Part shown: positions 1 to 8,568 of the stretch, piece after piece
How the letters are laid out: every line of letters starts with the position of its first letter
Position numbering within the stretch: position 1 is the stretch's first letter
Assembly (NCBI RefSeq): GCF_014696925.1
Contig: NZ_JACJQY010000018.1
Location: 29,624 to 93,623, forward strand
From: Phormidium tenue FACHB-1050
Lineage (GTDB): Bacteria > Cyanobacteriota > Cyanobacteriia > Pseudanabaenales > Pseudanabaenaceae
Direction of reading: 5' to 3'
DNA length: 64,000 nucleotides
Position numbers and translations under genes: made by a program
Notes under the pieces: model-generated
Databases searched by the model: none
What the model was told of the DNA's origin: nothing
What the model saw: the letters and a program-made list of their open reading frames with translations, nothing else

Positions 1-816
1 ATCATAAAGCTGGCTTAAATCATCTTGGTTTTGCTGCCCATACGCCAAAGCATTAATATAATCATTGCGGATTTGGTTATCAATCACCACAATCGGATAG
101 CCCGCCCGAATTAACAGCAAATTCATTAATAATCTAGCCGTTCGACCATTCCCATCGCGAAAAGGATGAATAGAGACAAACCGATAATGCGCGATCGCCG
201 CATATTCAAGCGGATGGAGACTTAAAGCAGCTTCCGAATTTAGCCAGATCATAAAATCTCCCATTAACTGAGATAGTAAATAATGAGGAGGATAACGATA
301 ATTTGTACCAGCCGCCATCACATCCAGAGTGCGATAACGCCCCGCCTCATCAGGGTTGATTTTGCGGAGAATCAAATTGTGAATTTGCCTAATTTCCCAT
401 TCATTAATTTCCGTATCTCTTTGGGCTAATCCTTCAACATAATCGATCGCATCCTTATGCCCGATCACCTCTAAATGTTCATCAAGGGTTTTGCCCCCAA
501 TCGTAATTCCCTTCGTTAAAACTAATTCTGTTTCACTCTGAGTTAACGTATTACCCTCGATCGCATTCGAGTTATAAGTAAAGCGCACATCATAGAGCTT
601 TTTGAGTTCAGCGACGATCATCGGTTCCAACGGTCTGAAGCCATCTAACCAAGCCTTTAGCTTATCGATTTGCTCTAACTTAAGCCGATAATTCATAGTC
701 AAATAATCCTTAATTGAACCACTTAATGAAAAATTTGCTTGATGACTCAAACCAATGACCCGCAGCATAAAATCATCGTACAGATGAGAAGAAGAAACCC
801 ACAACTGAGTATTCAT
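1..816 (-). CDS. Fic family protein (partial, runs off left edge)
   Basis: Fic enzymes usually transfer AMP or another nucleotide onto a hydroxyl of a target protein. The diagnostic motif HPFRDGNGRTAR lies at about residues 217-228: catalytic His first, then the phosphate-binding DGNG loop. An SNAIEG motif near residues 83-88 fits the (S/T)xxxE(G/N) inhibitory helix that keeps many Fic proteins self-repressed, here placed N-terminal to the catalytic core. The frame stays open to base 1, so the C-terminus is missing. The ATG at 816 gives the longest form. An ATG at 696 (protein starting MNYRLKLEQ) looks more like the usual Fic N-terminus and has AAGGAT about 10 bases upstream, so the true start may be 696. 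It follows hsdM by 24 bp on the same strand; Fic genes are often found inside type I restriction-modification loci. The target is unknown. Confidence 0.88.
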   Translation of the reverse strand, partial: MNTQLWVSSSHLYDDFMLRVIGLSHQANFSLSGSIKDYLTMNYRLKLEQIDKLKAWLDGFRPLEPMIVAELKKLYDVRFTYNSNAIEGNTLTQSETELVLTKGITIGGKTLDEHLEVIGHKDAIDYVEGLAQRDTEINEWEIRQIHNLILRKINPDEAGRYRTLDVMAAGTNYRYPPHYLLSQLMGDFMIWLNSEAALSLHPLEYAAIAHYRFVSIHPFRDGNGRTARLLMNLLLIRAGYPIVVIDNQIRNDYINALAYGQQNQDDLSQLYD

Positions 817-840
817 ATTCCCTATTACCTATTCCCTAAA

Positions 841-2469
841 TTATAGCGGCGCATCAATCCCCAACTCCTCACAAAACCCGCGAATCACGCGATCATTGTC
901 CGCCATCTCCCGATCCATTGATCGCAACTCCAAGGCGATCGCCGCCAAATCAATCTCCTCCTCCTCCTCAAACGTATCCACATAACGCGGAATATTCAAA
1001 TTAAAATCATTTTCTGCAACCTCCGACAACGGCGCACGATAACTATATTTTTCTTCCTGTAAACGTTCTCGATAAGTCGCCACAATCTTATCCACATCAT
1101 CATCCCGCAAAAAATTCTGATTCTTCGCCTTCTCAAAATAGGCACTCGCATCAACAAACAAAATATCCTGCGGATGCTCCCGACACTTCTTAAACACCAA
1201 CACACAAGTGGGAATACTCGTTCCATAAAAAATATTCGCAGGCAACCCAATCACCGCATCCAACCAATTGCGCTCATTGATCAAATACTTGCGAATCTCC
1301 CCCTCCGCCGCACCCCGAAATAAAACCCCATGCGGCAATACCACCGCCATCGTTCCATTCTCATCCAAATGATGGAGCATATGCTGCACAAACGCAAAAT
1401 CCGCCTTAGAACTCGGTGCTAACCGCCCATACTGACTAAAGCGATCGTCCGACTCAAACAGCTTATTCGCACTCCAATGTGCCGAAAACGGTGGATTCGC
1501 AACGACAGCCTCAAACCGCATACCCTCATGCTGTGGACGCTCCAGCGTATCCTCCTGTCGCAAATCAAAATTTCGATAATGCACCCCATGCAAAATCATA
1601 TTCATTCTGGCAAGGTTATAGGTCGTGCGGTTCATCTCCTGTCCGTAATAATCGCCAACCTCATCCACCTCCCGCGCCACCCGCAACAGCAACGAACCCG
1701 ATCCACAAGTCGGATCATATACTGACTTTAGCCGCCGTTTTCCCGTCGTCACAATTTTCGCCAACACCTTAGAAACCTGTTGTGGCGTATAAAACTCCCC
1801 CGCCTTTTTCCCCGCACCACTGGCAAACTGCCCAATCAAATACTCGTAGGCATCGCCCAACACATCACTTTCGCTGTCATCCAACCGAAAATCAATCTTA
1901 TTCAAATGCACCAAAATCTTCGCAATTAGCGCATTCTTAGCTTTCGGAGTCCGTCCCAACTTCGTCGAAGTCAGATCCAAATCCTCAAACAAATGATCGA
2001 AATCCTCCTCACTCTCCTTCCCCATCGTCGATCGCTCGATGTTATTCAGCACCTGAGTTAGATCGTCCAGAATAAACACCGAACTCTTTTCAAAATCCTC
2101 ATCCGTCAGCTTATCAATCTCCTCCGTCTGCTTATTCCCCAGCGATCGTTTCGCCAAAGCCCCAAACAACTCCGACGGTTTCAGAAAATAACCTAACCCC
2201 GCGATCGACTCCTCTTTAATAGCCTCTAAATATTCCTGCCCCTCTGCTGAGGACTCATCAAGCCCCAAAAAATCAATCTTATCCTCCGCCAAAATACCAT
2301 TAGCAAAAAGATACTGACGCTCCGACAGATACTTATAAAAAATAAACCCCAAACAATAATCCCGAAACTCATCGGCATTCATCTTGCCCCGCAGTGAGTC
2401 GGCAATATTCCAGAGTTGAGTTTCTAATTTTTTCTTTTGTCCGTTTATTCCGTTTTGTCCGTTCGTCAT
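841..2469 (-). CDS. hsdM: Type I restriction-modification methylase subunit (HsdM)
   Basis: This is the N6-adenine methyltransferase subunit of a type I restriction-modification system, which works with HsdS for specificity and HsdR for cleavage. The N-terminal helical HsdM domain covers about residues 12-150. The SAM-binding motif I (DPTCGSGS) is near residue 252 and the catalytic NPPF motif near residue 325. Length (542 aa) is normal for the family. The ATG at 2469 has AAAGGA just upstream. The C-terminal region after about residue 480 is charged, as expected for contact with HsdS. No hsdS or hsdR is visible; the next gene downstream is fic, so the partners probably lie beyond the left edge. 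The motifs are intact, so I expect an active enzyme. Confidence 0.95.
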   Translation of the reverse strand: MTNGQNGINGQKKKLETQLWNIADSLRGKMNADEFRDYCLGFIFYKYLSERQYLFANGILAEDKIDFLGLDESSAEGQEYLEAIKEESIAGLGYFLKPSELFGALAKRSLGNKQTEEIDKLTDEDFEKSSVFILDDLTQVLNNIERSTMGKESEEDFDHLFEDLDLTSTKLGRTPKAKNALIAKILVHLNKIDFRLDDSESDVLGDAYEYLIGQFASGAGKKAGEFYTPQQVSKVLAKIVTTGKRRLKSVYDPTCGSGSLLLRVAREVDEVGDYYGQEMNRTTYNLARMNMILHGVHYRNFDLRQEDTLERPQHEGMRFEAVVANPPFSAHWSANKLFESDDRFSQYGRLAPSSKADFAFVQHMLHHLDENGTMAVVLPHGVLFRGAAEGEIRKYLINERNWLDAVIGLPANIFYGTSIPTCVLVFKKCREHPQDILFVDASAYFEKAKNQNFLRDDDVDKIVATYRERLQEEKYSYRAPLSEVAENDFNLNIPRYVDTFEEEEEIDLAAIALELRSMDREMADNDRVIRGFCEELGIDAPL

Positions 2470-2603
2470 TGATCCTTTGTACTAGGCGATCGCTAATACA
2501 GCCAAAAAATATTGTCAGATTAGAGTATAGCCTCTAACCAGCGCCTAAACCTTGAAATCAGGTCATCAAGGTTTAAGGTAGTGAAGTGGTCTAACTTGGA
2601 AAT

Positions 2604-2708
2604 GCGATCGCTATTATTGTAAGTCTTGATTTCTAAGCGATCGCACCAACAATCTATCTTCTAAAGGCGATCGCTATTCCCATGAGTCGTGATTTTTAGG
2701 CGATCGTA
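2604..2708. repeat. Two 42-bp direct repeats bounded by HIP1 sites
   Basis: Positions 2604-2645 and 2667-2708 are two diverged copies of one 42-bp unit. Each begins with GCGATCGCTATT and ends with a HIP1-like GCGATCG. The interior shares AGTC-TGATTT with several substitutions. They fill the spacer upstream of hsdM. A partial related piece (GCGATCGCTATTCTCG) occurs near 44395. Function unknown. Confidence 0.6.
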
Positions 2709-2726
2709 AAGGGTTAAAATGCCTGC

Positions 2727-3107
2727 TTATGATTTTGCGGCACGGGCATATGACTTCCACGTTATCAAAGAACCAATTGCAAATAGGATACATTCGACAA
2801 TTATAAAAAAGAGTGAACTTGTGTTGCCAGTTGTCTGTTGGTAGAAACTAGCGGCGAACATTCGGAACAGTCCGAGAGCCAGCAAGAACCAGCCACAGAT
2901 TGTAATCAACAGAGTCCAGTTACGTTGCCATAGGTTATGCGATCGCACAATTGCCAAACCCGCGACAAACATGAGAACTCCAGAGAGGTAGACGACTGGC
3001 GGGATCTGTTCGTCGTAGAGATGCGGTTGAATAAGCGGAAACTCCGAAGCAACCATTACCATCAGGGTTGGACCTAGCAGCTCTCCTATACGCTTCGAGT
3101 TCTTCAT
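2727..3107 (-). CDS. Small multi-pass membrane protein, unknown function
   Basis: I do not recognise this 126-aa protein. It has three clear hydrophobic segments (about residues 38-57, 68-90 and 98-117) and a weaker one near 8-25, so probably three or four membrane passes. A basic segment with SHNLWQRN separates two of them. Its start codon overlaps the stop of the upstream CPBP-like gene by four bases (ATGA), which suggests translational coupling and a shared transcript. Small membrane proteins often sit next to CPBP genes, but no function can be assigned. It is followed by a spacer with HIP1-bounded repeats. Confidence 0.6.
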   Translation of the reverse strand: MKNSKRIGELLGPTLMVMVASEFPLIQPHLYDEQIPPVVYLSGVLMFVAGLAIVRSHNLWQRNWTLLITICGWFLLALGLFRMFAASFYQQTTGNTSSLFFIIVECILFAIGSLITWKSYARAAKS

Positions 3108-3712
3108 GCCACACCTTTCGATGCGGATTGTTCTAAAAAACGATATTCACTCAGAGTTTCTGTTCCCCATAGCCAAGTTATGGCGATCGTTGTAATGGCT
3201 AATAAAACAGCACCGATAAGGATACCTGCGGATAAAGCACTAAACCTTTCTTGTATAGTATCGATCGCATAACCCATATAGCCAGTTTCTTCGGCAGCAG
3301 CTCCAAGAAAGAACAAACAAAAGAGAAAAGGGATAGAAAGAAAAGGAATATGAAAGTTAAATGGAAGCGGTAATCCTAAGAGATAAATGATGATGTATAT
3401 CAACACATATACTAAACATGGCAGAGATACTGCACACCCGTACCATATCTTTTGGGTGATTCTTGGGAAATCTAAAATCCTTTTAAACAGTTTTTTAACA
3501 CCAATAAGTCCTTCTTCTTTATAAACGAGAATGCTAGCAGCAATCGTTGGTGTGAATGCAGCTAAAATGTCTGTTATAGGAATATCTAACGGTAATCCTT
3601 TTACATCAATTCTTGTTTCAATTATCCATAAAGGGATAGAAAGTCCAAAAACAAGTAGAAAGAATTTTAATGGTGAATGGTTCTCTGGGTAGCTGTTATT
3701 CATGATTGTCAT
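3104..3712 (-). CDS. CPBP-family membrane protease homologue with internal deletion, probably inactive
   Basis: CPBP (CAAX protease/bacteriocin-processing) proteins are multi-pass glutamic endopeptidases with motifs EExxxR, FxxxH and HxxxN/D. This 202-aa protein keeps the N-terminal membrane segments and the first motif as EETGYMGY, where the usual Arg is replaced by Met. Just after the SALSAG segment the normal second and third motifs are absent. The sequence jumps to a tail (ITWLWGTETLSEYRF) that resembles the extreme C-terminus of full-length CPBP proteins. This looks like an in-frame loss of about 70-80 residues including the metal-binding histidines, so proteolysis is unlikely. The ATG at 3712 lies inside the end of an upstream CPBP remnant; the ATG at 3703 is an alternative start. 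Confidence 0.75.
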   Translation of the reverse strand: MTIMNNSYPENHSPLKFFLLVFGLSIPLWIIETRIDVKGLPLDIPITDILAAFTPTIAASILVYKEEGLIGVKKLFKRILDFPRITQKIWYGCAVSLPCLVYVLIYIIIYLLGLPLPFNFHIPFLSIPFLFCLFFLGAAAEETGYMGYAIDTIQERFSALSAGILIGAVLLAITTIAITWLWGTETLSEYRFLEQSASKGVA

Positions 3713-3990
3713 TAAGTGAAGTTCTTTTTCTGGGTTTGAAATTATTGTTTAATATAAGGGGGTTCTTACGGCTATAGGCAATTCCTAAACAGATAGAGAC
3801 TATTAGCTCAAGGGAAAAAACTACAATTACTTTCCAATCCAAATCTAGCAGTAAGGTTCCATTATTGCCGACATATAGAGCTAATCCAATACATCCATTA
3901 AACCAAGCATGACTTAATACACAAAGGAATAAGTTGTTTGTGTATTTATAAAGAGTTGTAAAACTAGCAGTTAAAATTATTCCTGAAAAC
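3696..3990 (-). pseudogene. C-terminal remnant of a second CPBP-family gene
   Basis: Reading the minus strand from 3990, an open frame without a start encodes FSGIILTASFTTLYKY, then LSHAWFNG, then a last membrane helix, and ends with TAA at 3696-3698. This matches the C-terminal third of CPBP proteases, including the HAWFN motif (the HxxxN site). The upstream part is replaced by an IS-like remnant whose end abuts at 3991. Its stop overlaps the start of the following CPBP-like gene by 17 bases. It is a decayed paralogue: it still carries the C-terminal motif that its neighbour lacks. Confidence 0.65.
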
Positions 3991-4120
3991 GGCGTTGTTG
4001 CACAAATAAGCCAATCCCCACAAAGATTTCAGCGGTTTGGATCTAGAAAAAACGGTATTTTTATGCGGATTTATAGCCTCAAGCCCTTAGTACGTAAGGA
4101 TTTAATCATGCAACAAAGCC
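3991..4120. mobile_element. Short IS-derived or MITE remnant with terminal inverted repeats
   Basis: A 130-bp segment bounded by GGCGTTGTTGCA (3991) and, on the other strand, GGCTTTGTTGCA (ending 4120). These ends resemble those of IS5/IS6-type elements. It contains no transposase. It truncates the CPBP remnant on its left. I see no convincing target duplication, so a deletion may have followed insertion. Confidence 0.5.
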
Positions 4121-4161
4121 ATTTTTTTCATTGTTTTACTTTTTTTTAATTGTTCTTAAGT

Positions 4162-4827
4162 CTAACGTTTCTTGATTTCTCCTAAGCCTTTCACAGATTC
4201 CGTAACTTGAGGAGAACCAATATATTCTATTGAGCCTAGCCCTAAGATAGATGCGTCTAATTGCTCACTCACATTGACTACCGCGCTACCTACACCTTTA
4301 TTGCGAACTTTAGCTTGTTTTACCTTCAAATCTTCACCATTAAAGCTGCCGACCCCAGAGAGAGAAAGATCCAATACATCCACATTTCCCGCGATCGCTA
4401 TACTACCCACTCCATCCAGCGAAACCGATAAATGTTTACCTTGAATATCCTTCACTTCAATACTACCGACTCCATTGATATCTAGTCTCTCCAAGCTTTT
4501 GATCTCCACCAAGAACTCAATGGGCTGAGTCGGATCGATACTGGAAGAGTTAATGTTATTGATGTATAGAGTTTGACCAGAGACACGACTTTCTAGGATT
4601 GGTAGGATATTATCCTCAGCGATAATTGTGAGAGATTCTTTGCCAGTCTGCTGGATCTTGAGTTTGCCCACAGATTTAAAGATAATTGATGAAAATGTCG
4701 TAACTTCTCTGGATTCAGTTTTAATGATTCCCGATCCTCTAATCCCATTCCAATTTAAAGAGCAGGCGGTAAACAGACTTAAAGTTGCTAAAAATAGAAC
4801 CAAATGGGATATTAATTTACTTCTCAT
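4162..4827 (-). CDS. Putative lipoprotein with GIN (DUF2807-type) auto-transporter adhesin head domain
   Basis: 221 aa. A signal peptide ends in the lipobox LFTAC, predicting a lipid-anchored Cys at about residue 22. The rest is a right-handed beta-helix type domain with repeated GVGS/GLGS turns (roughly residues 115-215), typical of the GIN/DUF2807 family of secreted beta-solenoids. The opening after the Cys, IRGSGIIKTESREV, fits the RGSG-x-V/I-x-x-E start of that family. The molecular role of the family is not settled; an envelope location is likely. It stands alone on the minus strand after the IS remnant, with no evident operon partner. ATG start, with GAGTGA about 8 bases upstream. Confidence 0.8.
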   Translation of the reverse strand: MRSKLISHLVLFLATLSLFTACSLNWNGIRGSGIIKTESREVTTFSSIIFKSVGKLKIQQTGKESLTIIAEDNILPILESRVSGQTLYINNINSSSIDPTQPIEFLVEIKSLERLDINGVGSIEVKDIQGKHLSVSLDGVGSIAIAGNVDVLDLSLSGVGSFNGEDLKVKQAKVRNKGVGSAVVNVSEQLDASILGLGSIEYIGSPQVTESVKGLGEIKKR

Positions 4828-5036
4828 TAAATCACTCGGTTTTCATCGTGATTTCTCTTTGATTTGTTTAGAATTAGGGCTTACGCCAAAGAACGAAATG
4901 TAAAGGCAGTTCAGGAATTACCACTACGACAAAATGTAGAATTCAAGTCGTTTTTGCGTAAACCCTAAGATTTGGAATTGAAAATTGCTCTCCTACGCCC
5001 AGAGAGGGAATAGGAGAAACATGTAAATTGGCAAGC

Positions 5037-6332
5037 CTACGCCGATCTAGTAGTATTTGGCATCTTGTAACTCCAAGCTTGCTCATGCATAATTGATCGC
5101 GCTAGCACATGACGATAGAGTTCGCTCAACTGAATCGTTACTCCAGCCCAACTAAATCGTTGATTCACATTGGCAGATGCTTGTTTACGCATTTTCCTGA
5201 CCCATAAATCATCAAATAGAATGCGGTAAATGCTGCTAGCAAAAGCTTCAGTATCTTTCGGCTCAACTAAAAGTCCAGTTTCTTCAGGAATAATCGTAAA
5301 CTTTAGTCCACCGACATTAGAAGCAACCACAGGTACGCCACAAGCCATAGCCTCGATCGCTACTAATCCAAAGGGTTCGTAATGACTAGGAATTACACAC
5401 ACATCAGACGCAGTATAGTACATCGGCAAAATATCATGCCCAATCCTACCCGCAAAGAGAGTGTTGTCCTTCAAGCCTAAGTCATTGACGATGTTTTCAA
5501 TCCTTTTTCTCTCATCTCCATCAGGCATATTTGCAGAACTTCCACCGACAATGATCAGCTTCAGGTTGGGGATATTCTTCTCCTTTAGCAGGGCACAAGC
5601 TCTTACTAAAGTCTCAATACCCTTTCGTTCGTCAAATCTACCCACATAAAGAATCACCTTTTCATGAGTACCTAATTTCAAATGTGTCCGCGCATGAGCC
5701 TTAGAGGTTAACCGAAAGTTATCAGTATCGGTTCCGCAGGGAATTATTTCAATTTGCCCACGGGTTGAAACAAGCGATCGCAAAGTTTCTTGCTCTTGAG
5801 GACTGGTCGCCACCACACAATTAGCCCGCTCTAAAATCTCTCGCTCAATCCGCAGACGAGTATTCGCAACTTGAGGGATTTCCACCAAAGACTGATACTT
5901 CACCGCTCCCAGAGAATGATAAGTATGCACCAACTGAATATTACTGGTTTTCTGTAACTCCAGTCCCGCCCATGCAGATAGCCAATAATTAGTATGAATT
6001 AATGGATAATTTAGACCTTGAGTCCTTTGAAAAGATTGGAATGAACTCACAAACTCTGGCATATGTTCAAACAATCTATCTCTAGGAATATATGTTTCTG
6101 CACCTGCTTTGAGTCGGATCGTTCGGCAATGGGGCGAATGCTGCACAATCTCATCATCGTCAGCATGGACTTTGCGAGTAAACATATCTACATGCCAACC
6201 CAAAGCCGCAAGGGTTTCGCCCACATGACGCACATATACATTTTGTCCACCAGCCTCCTCTAATCCGATCTCAGCCGCAGGGTCCGCATGATCAGAAATG
6301 AGGGCGATCGCCTGTCTATTCAAACTCAACAT
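5037..6332 (-). CDS. GT4 glycosyltransferase (sucrose-phosphate-synthase-like fold)
   Basis: 431-aa GT-B retaining glycosyltransferase. The N-terminal domain has the glycine-rich acceptor/donor loop EEAGGQNVYV near residue 25, as in sucrose-phosphate synthases and MshA-type enzymes. The C-terminal Rossmann domain has VGRFDERKGI and the EPFGLVAIEA signature (the EX7E motif) that binds the nucleotide-sugar. The sugar and acceptor cannot be told from sequence. The start is well supported by AAGGAGAAG about 8 bases before the ATG. The next GT4 gene (6599-7669) lies upstream on the same strand, separated by a 266-bp spacer with a palindromic repeat; the two may act on the same glycan or storage sugar, which is inference. 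Confidence 0.88.
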   Translation of the reverse strand: MLSLNRQAIALISDHADPAAEIGLEEAGGQNVYVRHVGETLAALGWHVDMFTRKVHADDDEIVQHSPHCRTIRLKAGAETYIPRDRLFEHMPEFVSSFQSFQRTQGLNYPLIHTNYWLSAWAGLELQKTSNIQLVHTYHSLGAVKYQSLVEIPQVANTRLRIEREILERANCVVATSPQEQETLRSLVSTRGQIEIIPCGTDTDNFRLTSKAHARTHLKLGTHEKVILYVGRFDERKGIETLVRACALLKEKNIPNLKLIIVGGSSANMPDGDERKRIENIVNDLGLKDNTLFAGRIGHDILPMYYTASDVCVIPSHYEPFGLVAIEAMACGVPVVASNVGGLKFTIIPEETGLLVEPKDTEAFASSIYRILFDDLWVRKMRKQASANVNQRFSWAGVTIQLSELYRHVLARSIMHEQAWSYKMPNTTRSA

Positions 6333-6414
6333 AGTGTTCTTCTCCTTGTAATAATATTCAGAACCCTCTCCCTTAGCCTCTCTCTCCTACCGTTTACACA
6401 CAATCTGTAGGTTT

Positions 6415-6492
6415 TAGATCCCCCCCATCCCCCCTTAAAAAGGGGGGAGAATTTTCTTCTTCCCCCTTTTTAAGGGGGATTGAGGGGGAGCA
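6415..6492. repeat. C/G-rich inverted-repeat spacer element
   Basis: Two nested hairpins of the type CCCCCCTTAAAAAGGGGGG and CCCCCTTTTTAAGGGGG, set between flanks CCCCCCAT and TTGAGGGGG. A longer imperfect repeat (ACACACAA / TTGTGTGT) surrounds the block. A related element with TTGGGAAGG centres is at 18668-18740. This type of repeat is widespread in cyanobacterial spacers. Confidence 0.7.
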
Positions 6493-6598
6493 TTAGTAAC
6501 CCACGCTGTAGCTGATAACTTGTGTGTATGCCGTAGCTTCCGCAGAAGATGAAAAAAATTTCCTTCTCCCAATAAGCGATGGGGCTGGAAAGTGAGAG

Positions 6599-7669
6599 CT
6601 ATTGCATTACCAAATCGCGCCTCTGCCCGTTTCGAGAATATTTCTCTGCCAAAATCTTCTGATATACGGCTTCATAGCCATCTGCCATGCGTTTCGCCGT
6701 GAAATTCATCAGAACATGATCCCGACAAGCACGCCGATCTAGCTGATCAACAATTGCGATCGCATCTACACATTCAGCAACAGACTTACAGAGAAATCCA
6801 CTAACTCCGTGAGCAATCACCTCAGGTGCAGAGCCTAAACTCAAGGCAATCACAGGCGTTCCTGTGACCATTGATTCAATCATCACCAGTCCAAAAGGTT
6901 CTTTCCACGTAATTGGGAAGAGCGTAGCTACAGCCCCCCCCATGAGAATACTTTTTTGATGGTGATTTGCTTCACCAAGGAATTCGATTTGTTCACCATC
7001 AATATGGGGAAGGATTTGACTTTCAAAGTATTCCACATCCACAGCATCAACTTTTCCAGCCATCTTGAGATGCCATCCAGAACGTTTTGCAATTTCAATG
7101 GCTAGGTGAGTTCCCTTTTCAGGAGACATGCGACCCAAAAAAGCCAGATATGGTGGATTTTCGGGTTGGGTATGAAAGTTATAAGTATCAGGAGCAATGC
7201 CGTTATAAACTGTGGATACATAGTTTAAGCCTAAACTTGCATCCCTTTGTGAGTTGGAAATACTAATGAATGGTTGATTTCGCACATGGCTAAATAGCTT
7301 CTGATTGTCAGGTGTAAAAATGCCGTGGAGAGTATGAACTGTAGGCGTTTTTACTAAGTTGGTATAGGGTAATGCTACACAACCAACATGGGAATGAATT
7401 ATGTCAAATTGAGCAGCATTTTCGTATACACGGCTCATATTTAACATGTCATAGATATTGGGATCTTTAACGCTATTATCCAAGCGTAAGGCTCTAGGAT
7501 GTACTGATTCTAATTTGGCTGAAGTTGTAGAATCTCCTGAAGCAAATAGAGTGACATCATGACCACGCTTGACTAATTCTTCGGTGAGTAGGCTGACCAC
7601 AAGTTCAGTACCGCCATAGGCGGGGGGAGGAACCTGTTCCCATAGTGGGGCAACTTGGGCAATTCTCAT
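6599..7669 (-). CDS. GT4 glycosyltransferase
   Basis: 356-aa GT-B family 4 glycosyltransferase. It starts MRIAQVAPLWEQVPPPAYGG, where the PPxxYGGTE loop is typical of a GT4 subfamily common in cyanobacteria. The C-terminal half carries FLGRMSPEKG and EPFGLVMIES, the EX7E donor-binding signature. The frame is open further upstream, but AGGAGATTCATA directly before the ATG at 7669 is a strong ribosome-binding site and the protein begins with the family's usual strand there, so I chose it. Substrates are unknown. A 900-bp palindrome-rich spacer lies upstream, so it probably has its own promoter. Confidence 0.88.
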   Translation of the reverse strand: MRIAQVAPLWEQVPPPAYGGTELVVSLLTEELVKRGHDVTLFASGDSTTSAKLESVHPRALRLDNSVKDPNIYDMLNMSRVYENAAQFDIIHSHVGCVALPYTNLVKTPTVHTLHGIFTPDNQKLFSHVRNQPFISISNSQRDASLGLNYVSTVYNGIAPDTYNFHTQPENPPYLAFLGRMSPEKGTHLAIEIAKRSGWHLKMAGKVDAVDVEYFESQILPHIDGEQIEFLGEANHHQKSILMGGAVATLFPITWKEPFGLVMIESMVTGTPVIALSLGSAPEVIAHGVSGFLCKSVAECVDAIAIVDQLDRRACRDHVLMNFTAKRMADGYEAVYQKILAEKYSRNGQRRDLVMQ

Positions 7670-7894
7670 TATGAATCTCCTATCTATAACCTTAAAATAC
7701 AAGCGATTATCACGGCTGTTTTTTAAAGTTGTTATCTTACTAAAGAAGACTATAAATGAGCACTGTTTGATATCGTGTATAACGAGATTTATGAATAATT
7801 TGATTTGTATAAGAATTTCCTTAAGTACAACAATAAAAATTTAATCTTTACAAATAATTTGATAAAAATCGCTTAATTATAGCAATCCTAAATG

Positions 7895-7935
7895 GTTTGT
7901 GGAAGCGTACCCCTTCGGGGTACGCTTCCACAAAC
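7895..7935. repeat. Perfect 41-bp palindrome, loop TTC
   Basis: Two 19-base arms (GTTTGTGGAAGCG... and its complement) around TTC. The centre CCCC-TTC-GGGG would give a cUUCGg tetraloop in RNA. It has imperfect outer flanks, TATAGCAATCCTAAATG on the left and a partial complement ending ATGCTATA on the right. It lies about 230 bp upstream of the glycosyltransferase start. Confidence 0.85.
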
Positions 7936-8010
7936 CCAAAAATCTACAAATGATTTACGAATGCTATAGACGAGTATAGTGTGTTTGATAAATTAGAGGC
8001 GATGCAATTT

Positions 8011-8100
8011 GATATCAAAACCCAAATAGTGTGAGGCGGCGCGAAGCGCCGCCTCACACTATTTGGGTTTTATGTCCTAACAAGAATGGCGACAGCTATA
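8011..8100 (-). mobile_element. Family A palindromic MITE, one end lost
   Basis: The complement of 8100 back to about 8011 matches the left 90 bases of the complete copies at 52861 and 63882 (TATAGCTGTCGCCATTCT, the AGGACATAAAACCC flank, then the GTGAGGCGGCGC palindrome). It diverges after the second arm, so the distal end is missing or replaced. The perfect core palindrome is 8017-8071 with loop GAA on this strand. Confidence 0.8.
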
Positions 8101-8133
8101 ACTTTACAAGAGATACTACCTTCCCACCCAATA

Positions 8134-8224
8134 ACACCAATTCACGAAAGTGTTGCAACACTTTTATGAATTAAAAACCAAACCCAGTAAAGTCTTTAAA
8201 TACACAAAATTGTATTTTGGTATA
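8134..8224 (+). repeat. Family B repeat, degraded copy (B1)
   Basis: Starts ACCAATTCACGAAAGTGTTG with an inner hairpin CGAAAGTGTTGCAACACTTT, followed by AATTAAAAACCAAACCCAG and a decayed second hairpin, ending TTTGGTATA. It is in direct tandem with B2. Confidence 0.7.
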
Positions 8225-8328
8225 ATACCAATCCCCAAAAGTGTTGCCACACTTTTGGGGATTAAAAACCAAACCCAGTAAGGTTTTTAAAAGCACAAAA
8301 TGGCTACGTCATTTTGTGCTTTGGTATA
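8225..8328 (+). repeat. Family B repeat (B2)
   Basis: ATACCAAT, then hairpin CCCCAAAAGTGT-TGCC-ACACTTTTGGGG, the conserved spacer AAAAACCAAACCCAGTAAGG, then hairpin GCACAAAATGGC-TACG-TCATTTTGTGC, ending TTTGGTATA. The spacer is almost identical to B1 and to the copies at 15705 and 46812, while both hairpins differ in sequence. Confidence 0.75.
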
Positions 8329-8568
8329 GTTTAGTTGTTCGGCTATTGAGAAAAAATAACGTTGGACGATCGCGATCGCAGTTTGTGTTTAGAAAAGGCG
8401 ATCGCACTCAAGAAATTTGATCAGCCAAATCCGTCTGGTCTACGCGATTCTCCAATTTATTGGTTAGCTAAATCGTAATCGATATATTTGTGTCTTTTTT
8501 ATTGGCTTAAAATAGACGTTTTAGAACCCATACCACATTAGCTGACTAGAGCCTAATCTTGTAAAGTC

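Noticed and set aside
8362..8478. Short open stretch ending PSGLRDSPIYWLAKS
   Set aside because: Could be a gene relic, but it has no start codon other than TTG, no family match and is preceded by a stop; too weak to list.
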